In this document: positions 1 through 12,699 of the stretch, in pieces
Layout of the letters: each line of letters starts with the position of its first letter
Numbering within the stretch: position 1 is the first letter of the stretch
NCBI GenBank assembly: GCA_030386875.1
Contig: CM059564.1
Coordinates: 48,876,075 to 48,940,074 of the forward strand
Direction of reading: 5' to 3'
DNA: 64,000 nt
Source of the DNA: Morinoia aosen
Lineage: Eukaryota; Arthropoda; Malacostraca; Amphipoda; Talitridae
Notes under the pieces: model-generated
Databases searched by the model: none
The model's input: only the letters and a program-made list of their open reading frames with translations
What the model was told of the DNA's origin: nothing
Translations under genes and position numbers: made by a program

Positions 1-3000
1 GGTCTGCAGGTATGGGGTCTATACCTTGTAATTCATTAAGACTTACTAAGTAACTCCATTCGATGCGCTGCCCTGGTAGACGAGCGCGAACGATTCTTCT
101 TTGGTTTAGGCGCAGAAATTTCAATTCCAAAAGCTTTCGTTAATCGTTTCATCGAAAATTCACATAAATTACTTTAAAATTTTGAATCCAGATTGCTCTC
201 ACATTAAACTGCTCATCAGCTATCATTTTTAGCGCATCACACAATTTTTTATGTTGCTTAATGATTTGTGTTTTAGTGAAAGTTTGCTTCATATCGTGAA
301 TCTTCTGCTTTTCTAACGCCCGCTCTTTGCTGGGAGCATTCTACGAGCATAATATCGCAGTCAACTCGTTGGTGAAGCCCCGGCGCAAAGCTGAAGACGA
401 CCAAGAAAATATCTTGAGGGCAAAAGAGTTGTGTAAGTTGCTTCCTTCATAGTTGTGAGCATCACACAAACACGAAGTTCGAGCCAAGGTAGAATAAGTC
501 AAAAAAATTTTAAGAGCTAAGAAATGGGGTAAGAAGAACCACCACAGCTTCTTTTTCGTATTGTTTGCATACAAATCTTAGAAAATAAACAATTTACCTT
601 AATTTTCTTTATTTGGTTAGTACGTTTATGTTCAGCGGATGCATGTACCAAGTCGAAAGAAAACACCGCATAAACTATAGGTAAAAACAGATGAATAAAT
701 CGTTTTCTTGAAACATTTTTTTTCCACAAAGACATAGATTTACTCCTCTTCCCTCAAACCGAACACGAGAGTGGACACAGAACAATTAGGTCGTTTCTTG
801 AAACATTTGTTCTACAAAGACACAGATTTACTCATTTCCCCTCGAAGCGAACAGAGAGAGGCAGCAGAACGCAGTAACGACGCAGCGGAGCGGCAGTAGC
901 GGCGGATCCTCCCTGCGTTGCCCCACAGCCGCCTCTCAGCAGGTGGTATCGATCGCTTCTTTCTTTTTCGGCTTCTTGATGAGAATCGCAGGCTTTGGAG
1001 AATTTCCAGGCCAGAACAAGTAAATTAACGCTGTCAACCCAAAGTCTCGTGAAATGCTTTCTGGAACAGACACGCCTTGATCTTTTCCAAACATACTAGA
1101 TTATACCCACGGATTTACAATCGAAGCATGTATACACCTTCACTGTAATAGCGCCTGGTTGAATATTCTTGTCCCCTGAATCTTTGCCCGCAGAATTTTT
1201 TAATTCTTATTCAAAGCTCCTAATGTCAAGGTTTTTTACGGAACCCTTGTCTCGCACTCATAAAATTATTCACTGTAAATTAACATGGATTTTGTAAACA
1301 AATATACTAAGAAATCGGGTTGTATTACATGAGAGTCGAATCGATCGCTTTCCACTCAGTGAAGGCCCCCGAATGAAAAGCATTTATTATTCACCTTAAA
1401 AATTAACAATTAATTATGAATGATGAGAAAATTTCAAACGCAACGAACTGCAGGGTGCAAACAATGGTTAGACGCACACCTACATTTACTTACACATGTG
1501 GAAATTACTTTACTTAAATATCTGAAACACACTGAAATTATTTCAAGAGAGTGATGCAATCTTTTTCCCATTCATGCCTTTGTGGTGCGTCATTTAAATT
1601 ACTCAAGCATAGCACGCTTTTGTACGCCGTTGGAATTCAGAGCCGGAAATCCCCTAGTTTATTTAGAGCAAAATCTACATGTCATACACAAGTTGCAGGC
1701 TCGACTCTTGAATCAGAAATCTGTAGCAAGTAACAATTTCTGAGCAGAGGCAGCACCCCACGAGGTCATGAAGTGAGCAAGTTAAGACGAAGTCTGCGGC
1801 GTGGCGCTGCCTCAACAACTTGCGCTGCATTCACACGCCGCATTTCAGTCCATTGAGTCCGTCTCGTGCAGAACCTGCAGCTCGAATGAGCATCCTCGAG
1901 GGGACTGTAGAGCGAATCATTAAGCGCAACGCTCCTCAACCACATGAATCCACCATAACTCAAACCCACTCCCGGGCGTAATTGTTCCTACCAAGATTGT
2001 AGAGATATTAGCATTGTCCCGGTGGTATTGCGAGGAAACCCGTCCTTTGTGAGGCTGAATATCCGAGACAGTCGCTGCTATCTAATGAGGCGAACAGGAG
2101 GCACTTGAGAGCATCGCTCCGGCACGGTTGTCTCACATCCGCCCTGTGCACTTTGTTGCGCTTTACGAATTGCAGCTTTCAATAACCATACCTTACTTCA
2201 AATTCAAACGTCTATCTTCTGCTTAATTCAACTTAAAAGAACGCTTAATTCAATGGAAAATTTTGGATGGAACTTCAAGGATAATTGAGCGTACTGGGGT
2301 TGTAAAGTATTGGGAAAAGTATTGATTGCGGAAGAAATTGTGAATGCCTTCAACACGTGTATTAAATTCCTCTGTTGACGTTATTTACAGTCAGTGCTGT
2401 TGTTGCCTGAGGTGCTCTCAACTCCACACACCCTGAATATTTTGACGAAATTCAGCTCTTATTTTATTACTAAGTCAATGGCGACTCAACGCACACCCAT
2501 GTATCACGATACTCAGTATTCTCAGTAATAATCTTTTTGTAATTATTTTCGCCGATTTATCTACGCTGCGCCACGCACTTTCCAATACAAGTAGCAAATC
2601 GTGAAGTTAATAATTTTGATATAAAATTGATATCACCTTCATTGCATGCAAATACTCAGTCTTCCGACGTCAAACCTTGGCGGTAATTAAAAAAATCGTC
2701 TTTGTAAGAGGAGCACAAGACGCAAGGAGTCTCGGTAATTACGGACACACGAGCTTTGTTTACTAAGATTCTCCGGAATTTGATGAGGTGATAGTTACAC
2801 CTGACTAGAACCGAGACTTGGGAACGCAATTAAGAAAAACGGATTTTTTGATGATCTCAACTTCTAAACTCTTCTGAAGTTGTAGTGTAATGTATAAAAT
2901 AATGAGATCAAATTATACTCCAGTAAAATAAAAATGAGATCCATATTTTAACATACTATCGCAGTTGTACAATTCTAACTACCAAGCTTGTAGGTGAATT

Positions 3001-3090
3001 AGATAGTAATTCTCAATGGACCAGCAAGTAGCACCTCATAAAATAATGTCACAGCTCTGGAAAATGCGTGGCAAATAACTACAAAAACAA
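1..3090. other. AT-rich unique sequence, no gene recognised
   Basis: Only short open frames with no protein-like composition are present. The one internal structure I can see is a diverged local duplication: about 65 bases at 697-762 recur at 787-852, sharing the core TTTCTTGAAACATTT, then an ACAAAGACA segment and a GATTTACTC segment. No splice-bounded exon, RNA gene or transposon end was recognised. Confidence 0.5.
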
Positions 3091-3098
3091 CCCTAACG

Positions 3099-3122
3099 AT
3101 ATATATGTATATATATATATAT
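3099..3122. repeat. (TA)n microsatellite
   Basis: An AT dinucleotide run with one G interruption. It is a simple sequence repeat with no coding content. Confidence 0.9.
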
Positions 3123-3829
3123 GAGAAATATGCGCCTTGGAAACTCTATGCCCAACTGTTACCTATCAACGTCTTTCCTTTTGTATTTGAAGGTCGTTCA
3201 TCCTTGTTCTTTCAAAGCAGATTGTTACAATTTCAGAAACACTTCTAGAAAGTTACCATATGCACGTTTACTGTAACAAATGAGCTCTGAAACCAAACCA
3301 GGCAAAATATAAAGTATCTGTAAAAATGCTGCACACAAATTTTTGGGGTCCACTTAGTGGATTTCCATCACCTCACAGGTGTGAAGAATTTAAAAACATA
3401 TTTTCCCTGCAAAAAATACAAAAACTGACAATATTCAGTCTCAATGAAATTCAAGGCCGCTGCTTGCAAGGTTGAAACAAAACTCGCCTCTACACGAGGA
3501 GCAAAGAAGCTCTGCCAACACTGAGTGACGACTAAAATTGCACCAAATCACCTACGGTAATGTTTCCTTGTAGCTTCAATACGGGTGTTGGAGCTATATT
3601 TTCGTTGCTCACCAACCCACATGGCCGAATGATGGCGGTGACTCTTCTAGAATGGGTCAGATTATGTGTCCTAAATTCGGCTCTTTATGAAATGATACGA
3701 TAGTAATGATAGTTAGCGATGTCGTGCAGATGGTTGGTCGCTTTAAGAGCCCTTGAACGCAGGACCTGTGCAGAGCTAGCCAGCACGTGCTAGGCAAAAG
3801 AGTGTGCTGAGCTGTTGGAACATGTGCTA

Positions 3830-3898
3830 GATTATGTGCTAGATTAGGAATGTATGTGATAGATTAGGAATATATGTGCTAGATTAGGAATGTATGCC
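3830..3898 (+). repeat. Short 20-bp tandem repeat
   Basis: About three exact-register 20-bp units built on AGATTAGGAATGTATGTG (third unit ends differently), preceded by a partial copy reading GTGCTAGATTATGTGCTAGATT. The overlapping open frames at 3844-4231 on both strands run through this and into a T18 tract at about 4120-4138, and do not look like proteins. Confidence 0.8.
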
Positions 3899-6665
3899 AA
3901 GAGCAGCGTATTGCTTAAGATTTGCCTGGAGTGGTTCAAAACAGGTGTGCGCTGCACCTCTAATGCTCTGGCATTGGGATGCGGAAATAAAATGCTGCTA
4001 TTTATGCGCACCGTCAAATGCTTTGCAACGGACAAGGATAACAGAGCAAACAATATTTCATTTGTTGATATTAGAGTCAATATATTGCAGATGATTGAGG
4101 ATATTGCCTGTTTAGCCGATTTTTTTTTTTTTTTTTTTGATCGGGGAATATACTTTTTACGAAAGGAAAACGATTATTTCTCAAAAATAAAGAACACTCC
4201 CACGCTCGAATATTCTATCGAGTATTGGTAGGACAGAAATAGGCCTATTGTATTATACCGTTTTCAACCATTCTTCAAAATAGGAGCTACTCGTGCTTTT
4301 TTCCCACAGTTTTGGAAAGAACAGTTTTGGAAATTGAATGCTTCATTGCATCTGAGAAGATGAGAGGTATTACTTCAGCAATATACATGTTTTTGATGCT
4401 TTTGCTGAGAAAGAATTCACCCATTTAATTTATTTTTATATTGTTTGTAGAGTCAAAAATACCGGAGATAATAGTAGGTGTAAAAAGGAAACAATAATTC
4501 TCTTCGAAATAATCCACGTAGTTCAAGTGATTAGTTAGATCACTAGTGATGTTGCCAGCAACACTTCTTACAGTTAACAAGTAAAATTTTGGAAAAATTT
4601 GAAATATTTTCTTCTTCGTGTTCTTCGTGATACACTCTATTGTCGTGAACAATGGTTTCAATTGCCTGATCAGTATTATTTTTTGCTAACAAACTTACTT
4701 GTGTGTGTTTTCTTATTTTTAAACCTTGAAAATTTGAGCGTCACATAGTTAGTTCTTTTCTTATTTTTTGTTTGTCACACTATTCGTTGGTGTATCATTG
4801 GTTCTTTTGATACGTTCTTTTCATGTCGTACTACAAAGAAACTCGATGTTATTTTAATGTTCACAATGATTTCATGAATGATCTAAAGGATTTTGATCAT
4901 TTTTCGTGGCAATTATGCGAGTGACGATCGGACAACATTGTTCAACATCGGACAACATCTTAAGACAACAACATCAGACAACATCTTTGGTTAGATTTAT
5001 GGTTGCGGCGTTAATGTTTGTTGTATAAAAGTATTGAAGTTTGCTCATCAGTGAAATACAGGAAGATAAAGTCTGCTGAAATGCTGGCTGTTTCCAGATT
5101 AAGATTATTTACGCATCGATGTTTGCAAGTTACAGTCTGCTGTAGGCAGCATGTACTAGAGATGTTATTTTTAATTAGAGACACTGGAAAATGATCCTAT
5201 ATGTTGGATTGCTCAAAGAAAATCGGAAGGGTCTGTCAAAATTACATACTCAAGTAGCGCGGATGAACCTGACATGATATGTCTAGGCTGGGCTGGAAGA
5301 GAGGATTTATAATGCTATCATTTACAAAGTTTGATGCTTGTACACAGTTTTCGTGTTTGAGAAACTTTGAAAAATGTCACTGCGATCATTTCAGGGATCT
5401 GTGATACTGTGGTCATGTCAGGGCTTAGAGATTTGTTGAAAAGCTTTTTACTACAGTTGAGTTCTTGCTGAGAAAAAGCTCAAAGAATAGCTTTTCAAAA
5501 AAAATATATCATTGAGCAATAAGAAGAATGGATGCACTATGTCGGATCCGTAAAATATTTCTACAATAATTGAATAATTCGCTAAGTGTACTTTTGAATC
5601 CAGCAAAAAAACTCTTTGTGCGGTCATTGTTAATTGTTGGAATTGCTACGAGTTTACAATTTGTACCTGGCACTAGTGGAAGTGTACACCTCCTTAATTA
5701 ATTTTTGTCACTACTTCCTAGCAAAGGAGGACTAGCGCAGCTTGGCTTTTGAATCTTTTTATGTTTCATCTGTCGAACTTCCAGTGAAACTTTTGAGATC
5801 AAAGTCGCAGTTTAATTCAGCACTTTCATAATTTACACGCTCTATTTCTATGCAAAGTAATCTACAATTCTAGTTCACAAAATTAGTTTACTCATGTCAA
5901 ATCATTGCCGTTTGTGAATTTTTTTTCATTATTTTATTTTACGCTGAAATACCTACAATTGCTAGAATCAATGAAATTCAGAAATAATTTTTTTTAAATT
6001 ATTGAAGTTTGAATCGGTATCAACAAAATTTCATTTACGTCAATTGAATTACTAAGCCGAACTCAAATATAAAAATAATATAATTAAGTAAAAGTATGCA
6101 GTAAGAGAAAAAGAGGAACACACTAACCATCATCGCATAATAGTTAAAAATTCGTAGCAATGGGCGTTCGTTCGCTTTTTGATAGTCATCCGAAGTGCAA
6201 GTCTTCCAGGGTGAGGAACAGAGGAGTTTGATTATTTTTATTATTTCATTGATAGCAAACCTCTTTGAGTGAGACAGATAAGTAGATCTACACTAGATCC
6301 GAAAGAAAAGACCTAGATTTTTGAGCAGACAATTTCATCAATCATTTTTAAAATAATGGGAACCGATACAATAGTACTAACTAGGGTTTGTTATGATAAT
6401 GCAGTTAAAGGGTGAAAGTTAATTCAAAGAGAATCTCTTAAGTTCATAAAACGATAAACATTTACGTAAACATATGATGCGATAAGCTAACCAACTACAA
6501 ATTGAACTTATCAACAAAATATAGCAATTATTCAGCGCCTCAAAGAGCTCGTATGTTTATTTTGTGTTCTAATTACTACGCATGATCGATGTTCACATTG
6601 AGCATTAGAGCTTGTTTAGTTCATGTTGTTGAATTCCCAACAAATCAGTACAATTATCCATGCGG
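3899..6665. other. AT-rich unique sequence, nothing recognised
   Basis: Low-GC sequence with homopolymer runs (T18 near 4120-4138) and no convincing open frame, splice-bounded exon or transposon end. Confidence 0.5.
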
Positions 6666-7102
6666 CACTACTCAGACTCTAATTAATTAAATCGTAGGGC
6701 GCGATAGCGTCACTATTCAGCCTCTAATTAAATTAATCATAGGGCACGATAGCGTCACTACTCAACCTCTAATTAAATTAATCGTAGGGTGCAATAGCGT
6801 CACTACTCAGCCTCTAATTAAATTAATCATAGGGCACGATAGCGTCACTACTCAACCTCTAATTAAATTAATCGTAGGGTGCAATAGCGTCACTACTCAG
6901 CCTCTAATTAAATTAATTATAGGGCACGATAGCGTCACTACTCAGCCTCTAATTAAATTAATCGTAGGGTGCAATAGCGTCACTACTCAGCCTCTAATTA
7001 AATTAATCGTAGGGCGCGATAGCGTCACTACTCAGCCTCTAATTAAATTAATTATAGGGCACGATAGCGTCACTACTCAGCCTCTAATTAAATTAATCGT
7101 AG
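6666..7102 (+). repeat. 45-bp minisatellite, about 9.7 copies
   Basis: Units share CACTACTCAGCCTCTAATT followed by AAATTAATCGTAGGG or AAATTAATCATAGGG, and end GATAGCGT or AATAGCGT. The register is exactly 45 bp (for example CCTCT at 6721 and 6766). Unit variants partly alternate, one type with GGGTGCAATAGCGT and another with GGGCACGATAGCGT, which suggests expansion by a 90-bp dimer. No open frame depends on it. Confidence 0.95.
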
Positions 7103-8825
7103 CACCTGATACTCTGTGAGTGAGGCGACAAATTCTCCACTTCATCCAGCGGTCGAAACGAACTCGAGTTTCTCTTTGTGGCTGGCACGACTCGGGGGAA
7201 GCTTCGGGAGCGTTATCGGGCACCGAGTTGAGAAGCCTATCTTTATAGGAAAACGCTTTCAGCTCGCCACTTTACAGCTTCTTACTCAAGAATTTATAGC
7301 AAGTTTTCTGTCTCATGAAAATTTCATATACTCGCGAGGTATTTTATTTCTGCGAAAAGAGCTTTGAGGGTGAAGCGCCTCATTTCAGAAATTGGACGAG
7401 TGTTTCTGCTGTAGCACGCGGTGGTAAACCACTCGCAAGCGAATTTTTGTTTTCCATTGAAAATGTTGGGTAAAATTTAACTGTTGGGAAAAGTTATTGA
7501 CCTGTCTCGGACAAAAAAAAAGCTCTTTCAATCGGACTGATTTGGCTTCAACTTATTCCAATGTTTGCTAACCTAATTTTAAATATTTTCCTAACATAAA
7601 TTACGTTCATAAAATGTTGGGACGATCGAGTAATGAAGGAGCTCATGAACTTTGACGCTATTAAGGGAACCATTTGTTTTTTTTTTCTGAATGCATCGCG
7701 GGTGGAAATTAATTTTACTTTCTTTCAAATAAAAAACTAAGCATCTTAAAAATATTGGAAATGGCCTTTATTTCATCTCTCCTACGCAATTTTGTTCATT
7801 TTAGGAATATTTGCCGCTCGTTCTCATTACTTTGGCTGGCCAGTTCGGTCGTAGCGGCCCATTACCTCTTGCTGCCTATCTCCCCTCAGCTCCCTGCCGA
7901 ATTACTCTATCTTTATTAAATCTGTTTTACTCCCCCTCTTCGATGTATCTGCATTTGGGAACGCCATCAGCCTATCGATCTTCCTTGGTCTTCCCCCACC
8001 AGAAGACTGTTGCTGGTGCTGTATGTACAGACGCGCATTCTTCCCTGAGTGCGACTGGGATACCAAGACATCGCTCCCGCCACCACAGTCTCAGACACTG
8101 AACTTTCGCGTCTTGTATGATGAGAGAACGATTACCCAGGTACCTGTAGATCTGATTGTTTTTTTGAAAACTCCCTATGATGAATCCAATAAGAGTTGGA
8201 TACTGCGAACAGGCAAATAAATTCTACCATAATCCCAGATTTTAAAACTGCCTTAAATTTTGCTTGGTTGATACGTTATCGATTTGATCGTCCTCATGTA
8301 GTACACTGTTTTTCCCAGTATTTTGTACTTAGTCGGACATGAAGTCACAAATATCCCACAGAAGCACTTTTTTTGTCTTACTCTATGACGAGCTCGAAAA
8401 AACGAACACGCGAATTTCACAAATCCAAATGGAAGACAAAAAACTGAATTCAGGAACACATTTTACAGGTCCCTCCCTTCACTCTCACTGACGCCGAGTT
8501 GCACGAAGGATCCTGCACGAACAAGCAGCACGAAAATTCCTGCCCGATAATTCTTCAAATTAGAATTAACGGCTCGCGAAATTAAAGAGCCTGCCAACAG
8601 CGTATGGAAATGGAGCAAGTCTCTTTAAAGTTAGCGGTTTTTTTGAGTGCTTTTCTCTGAGCTCCGGCATTTAATTATTCGTTTTAAAGGGAGGACTTGG
8701 AGCTCAACACAGAGTCTTTATTTCCTTGATGAACCTCCGAAGACTGACACAAATCCGCCCTCACTGTCGAGGTGCCTGATGCTCGTCCGCTGTGGGTGTC
8801 AGTCAGGGTACGTGTATTCTGTGTA
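7103..8825. other. Unique sequence, no gene recognised
   Basis: Contains modest open frames at 7116-7367 and 7811-8101 (+) with no recognisable motif, signal peptide or clear splice boundaries. I do not call them genes. Confidence 0.45.
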
Positions 8826-9081
8826 TTTATCTCCATGCAGTGTACATGTGTACATTCAGAGCTGGAATGTGTGCGTGTGCAGCCACGCACGCCACAGTCA
8901 TCTCCGTGTTGTGTACATCCAGAGATGGAATGTCTGCTTGTACAGCCACGCACTCCACAGTCATCTCCGTGTAGTGTACATTCAGAGCTAGAATGTGTGC
9001 GTGTGCAGCCACGCACGCATCGGTCATCTCCGTGTAGTGTACATTCAGAGCTAAAATGTGTGCGTGTACAGTTCACGCAAG
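8826..9081 (+). repeat. 63-bp minisatellite, about 4 copies
   Basis: The phrase TACATTCAGAGCT and its variants recurs at 8851, 8914, 8977 and 9040, exactly 63 bp apart, with TCATCTCCGTGTAGTG between copies. Because 63 is a multiple of three, overlapping frames of 60-154 codons stay open on both strands. These give Cys/His-rich repeat translations that I regard as artefacts of the array. Confidence 0.93.
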
Positions 9082-10040
9082 CCATCAGAACAATGATGCA
9101 ATTGCGTGCTGCACTCATATCGAAAGCGAGTTTCATTCTATTTAACAATAAAACGCTCTATTGCTTTACTGGTTGAGCAAAATTTATGATTTCACACACT
9201 TTTTGCTTGACGAGGATATTTTAGTTTTCATTCATTGACAATATCAAACGTAACAATTTATGCTCTATTGTTTATATAAATATTTCTTCATGGAAGATGA
9301 ATGGTTAGTTAGAAATGTATTTCAAGGGATATTTGAGGGTAAAGTTAATTTGCCCTCGTTGTTGTGAGGCAACAGCCGCACCACAATTGCTTGTGAACTT
9401 CTAGCGCTTCAGAAAGATACTTCAGTGAAGTACTTGACTAACTTCTGGAGAGTTAAGTAATTATATTTTTATAACTGATTTGCTTGGCCCTTTTAGATAT
9501 AAGACTTGAATATGGGTCTCAAAGAGAGTCTCGAATGCATTAAGAAAGCTTGCGCACAGAATATAAAGACTTTTTTATTTCAAACATTTTTGAAAATTTT
9601 ACCAAAAAACTCTATCGTTACCGAAAGCTTTTTTCAGGAAAATTTCTTCAAGAAAAAACACATCGATATAAAATTTTTTGTCATTGACCTAGTTCGGTAT
9701 GGTCAAAGTGTGACATCTGAACCTCGAAATGTAGTGAAAAAATAGGAAATGTGCAATTTGTGAAAATAATCGCCAGAACTTTAGAGTAAATGAGGCCTCT
9801 TATATATGAACGGCACGCGAGGTAAAATAGTAAGTGAATGAATGAATTGTATTGAAATTGAATGAAATTGAATGAAATGAATTGTATAAATCGTTGAAGA
9901 AAACTTTTTATTAAACTAATGATATTAAAGCGATCAAACTAATATGTACAACATTTTTGAGAACACATGCGAATTTCTTACCAAAATTACCAGTGACGCT
10001 AAAAACACCGAATGCGATGACTACGAGAACTATGATAATG
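9082..10040. other. AT-rich unique sequence
   Basis: One Lys/Phe-rich open frame of 79 codons (9506-9745, +) starts with ATG but has no recognisable motif. Toward 9835-9890 there is a short GAATGAAATTGAATGAA simple repeat. Nothing else was recognised. Confidence 0.45.
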
Positions 10041-10041
10041 T

Positions 10042-10533
10042 TTATAATGGATATAATTATCGATGAATGAAGGTGCACCATAATGCATATAATGAAGATA
10101 ATTAGTGAGAAATGAAGGTGCAGTATGATGATTACAATGAAGATAATTAGTGAGAAATGAAGGTGCAGTATGATAATTATAATGAAGATAATTAATGAGA
10201 AATGAAGGTGCACTATAATGATTATAATGGATATAATTAATGAGAAATGATGGTGCACTATAATGATTTAATGGATATAATTAATGAGAAATGAAGGTGC
10301 ACTATAATGATTATAATGGATATAATTGATGAGAAATGAAGGTGCACTATAATGATTATAATGGATATAATTATTGAGAAATTAAGGTGCAACATAATGA
10401 ATATAATGGAGATAATTAATGAGAAATGAAGGTGCAACATAATGAATATAATGGAGATAATTAATGAGAAATGAAGGTGCACTACAATGATTATAATGGA
10501 TATAATTAATGAGAAATGAAGGTGCACTATCAC
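10042..10533 (+). repeat. 45-bp minisatellite, about 11 copies
   Basis: Units of AATGAAGGTGCACTATAATG followed by ATTATAATGGATATAATTAATGAG-type sequence in a 45-bp register (10201 to 10246 and onward). One unit near 10266 lacks a base, giving a 44-bp spacing. That single deletion splits the minus-strand open frame (Ile/His/Phe-rich, 10533 to 9911) into two. The frame is a by-product of the repeat, not a gene. Confidence 0.94.
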
Positions 10534-10944
10534 TTGACATAAAGCTGGCGGTCAGGGAGACATCAGTATGGGCGCAGGTGTCGGCGCTCAGGTGTGCTGG
10601 CCGCGCTTGATGACCTGTCTTCCCTGCTCTGCCCAAACTTGTTTCGTGCCAGAATGTGTGCCTTACTTTTCTTCTTGCGCATATGTCGACCTTACGTCGC
10701 TAAAAAACAAGCAATTTACGAAGTTATGAAATCCGAATGTATAAAAACATCATCGCCAGGTTTTGCTGATCTAGTTTTTTTTTATAAACTTGTCCATGGA
10801 AATGAAATTAATGCACTTTGCCATGGTCATTCGAAAGCAAACACGCATTGAGGCAGGCTCGGTCCAGCGGAGACAGAACAGGTAACTAACTGGCCTTAAA
10901 GAGATGCCCTCGCTACTCCTGTCGTGATGACTCTCTGCACTCAC

Positions 10945-11150
10945 TCCTCTTGATACTCGGCTTTAAGCTCACGCCAGAAGGCAGGAATCATCTGAAACAG
11001 GTGCAATTTTACGATGTTTGCATTACTGCGGTACTTCCACATGGGGAGAAATGGCGTGTACTCATCAGGTGATGAATACCATCTCACAAACCACCCACGA
11101 TTCAAAAGTGTCTCCGCTGTATATGGAAATTGTTCTTCAACATCTTGCAA
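10945..11150 (-). CDS. Candidate 206-bp internal coding exon, protein unidentified
   Basis: On the minus strand this open block is bounded by a good 3' splice site (pyrimidine-rich TTCGCCCACACAG ending at 11151) and a strong 5' splice site (GTGAGTG starting at 10944). Read in phase 0 it gives 68 residues and leaves two bases at the donor. The peptide has a natural composition rich in Trp, Tyr and Phe, with the stretches RGWFVRWYSSPDEYTPFLP and KLHLFQMIPAFWRELK. The MW..R(S)N...LFQMIPAFW pattern loosely recalls the region of animal fatty acyl-CoA reductases where an aromatic W..P block precedes a H.(I/L)PA motif. I could not confirm this and would not transfer the name. No partner exon could be assigned: the signal-peptide-like exon at 12685-12580 ends in an incompatible phase, and the sequence downstream (lower coordinates) enters the 45-bp minisatellite. 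The opposite strand is also partly open, but less protein-like. Confidence 0.5.
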
Positions 11151-12579
11151 CTGTGTGGGCGAAGGCAGACATTTAGATATTAGGCTGCCAAGCGCAAATA
11201 TTTCGAGCTTCTATTTCTGTTTCTTCACTGAAAAGTGTTGCTCTCCGTCTGGTGTAAAATGGCATGAGTTAACGAAAAAGTGGTAGGGAGTAAAAATTAA
11301 AGTGTTAAGCTTCCAACGATAATTTAACGTGGTAAAATAAATGCTTTCTCATAAATTCAACTCAATCAGCAGGATTCTAAGAAAGCGAGGTTTTTCGGCG
11401 GTGGTTTCGTGTATGAAATGTTTTGAAGAACCTCAAGAAGTTGCTGAACTTTTCCGGGCACACAAGCAGCTATATTTAAAAATGACCATTCTTATAGCAA
11501 TTAGAAACAATTCCTTTGATGCATCATTTGAGAAAAGAAAGTCATTTGAATTTTACGAAACATATTTCAAAATGTTTTTTGCGGTAATTTCGTTAAGAAA
11601 TATGGGAAATGGTTTTTGAAGTATTTTAATTTCCATGCGAAGCATGATTATCAACTAATTTCTATACTAAAAATTAGCTACACGAGCAGCCTGACCTAAC
11701 GTAAGCCCTTTTGACATTGTCGTTCAAAAGATATGATTGAAACAAAGGTGATTTTAAAGCCACAACTCAAGTTCATTTATTTTCCTACCATCACCGTCAT
11801 CTCTTTAAGGTTACGCATGAAACAGCTCGCTGAAGTTTACAGCATCATTGAGGCTTTACTCTGTCTGTCTGCCTCGCTAAGTTCCAATTTCGTGCTGCCT
11901 ACTTCTTCAAATTCTTAGTGAGATAATGAAAGAATCGAAAATTGTTGCAGAGAATTTGAAATGGAAACTTCAAAAACGCACTTAATCTTATATAAATTAT
12001 ATACAATCTTAGATAAATGAAAACTAACTTACTTTAAAGTTAGCTAAACTCATTCCTACCATACCTGGATCTATCGCCTATATTGTAGCGTTAATATAAT
12101 AATAAAAACTTTTTAATTTTGCTTGTAATTCATGTATTGACAGCCTACTTTGTAAAATTTTAGCGTAGAGTTTTGAGCTAGCCGGCCCTAAACGGCCAAG
12201 TGGGCGGGGCGTGGGCGGGCGGTAGTCCTTACACAGGAAATTTTGGTACAGCGGATATCTTAAAAAGCAAGTTAAAAAATAAATGTAAGCAGTTATATAA
12301 TTATTGAATTGACGGTATGATATTCAGAAGTGACGATACTAATATTTTTGATAATGAAAATCATATTTTCAAAGATTTTAAAACAGCAAAATTTTGACAG
12401 GGCTGTGTGAGCTAAAACCATACCACCACAACATCCTCGTACTGGCTGAGCTATAAAATGTCTAAATTTACGTGGGAGAACGTTTTAAGCTCAAATCTAA
12501 CAAGAAAATCTCCGAGAAATATCATTACTTTTTAAGCCAATCATAACTACTCATATTTTTAAAAAGTAAGAAAACATAC
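11151..12579. other. AT-rich unique sequence
   Basis: No recognised gene. The open frame at 11341-11619 (+) has no motif. A compact GC-rich patch at 12180-12225 is listed separately. Confidence 0.45.
12201..12222 (+). promoter_or_regulatory. Cluster of GC-box-like motifs
   Basis: The sequence holds GGGCGGGGC followed immediately by GTGGGCGGGCGG. Two overlapping Sp1/KLF-type GC boxes therefore stand alone in otherwise AT-rich DNA. The nearest candidate exon is about 360 bp away on the opposite strand and upstream relationships do not fit obviously. A regulatory role is inference only. Confidence 0.3.
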
Positions 12580-12685
12580 AGAAAATTTTTCCGACAACAG
12601 TGACAGAATTTGGAGCACCAGAGATGCTCATTGAGAGCTGCAGTAGGCATAGCAGTATCCACACGGAAGAAAGCATGAAAGACAT
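12580..12685 (-). CDS. Possible signal-peptide first exon
   Basis: On the minus strand an ATG at 12685 opens a frame beginning MSFMLSSVWILLCLLQLS, followed by MSISGAPNSVTVVGKIF. This is a typical secretory signal: a short n-region, a long Leu/Ile/Val core and a small-residue segment (ISGA) suited to signal peptidase. A candidate donor GTATGTTTTC begins at 12579, which gives a 106-nt exon ending in phase 1. Against it, the donor is only moderate, no TATA box was found, and the frame continues open upstream of the ATG, so the start is a choice. No downstream exon could be assigned. Confidence 0.3.
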
Positions 12686-12699
12686 GACGGCCTCCGTAC

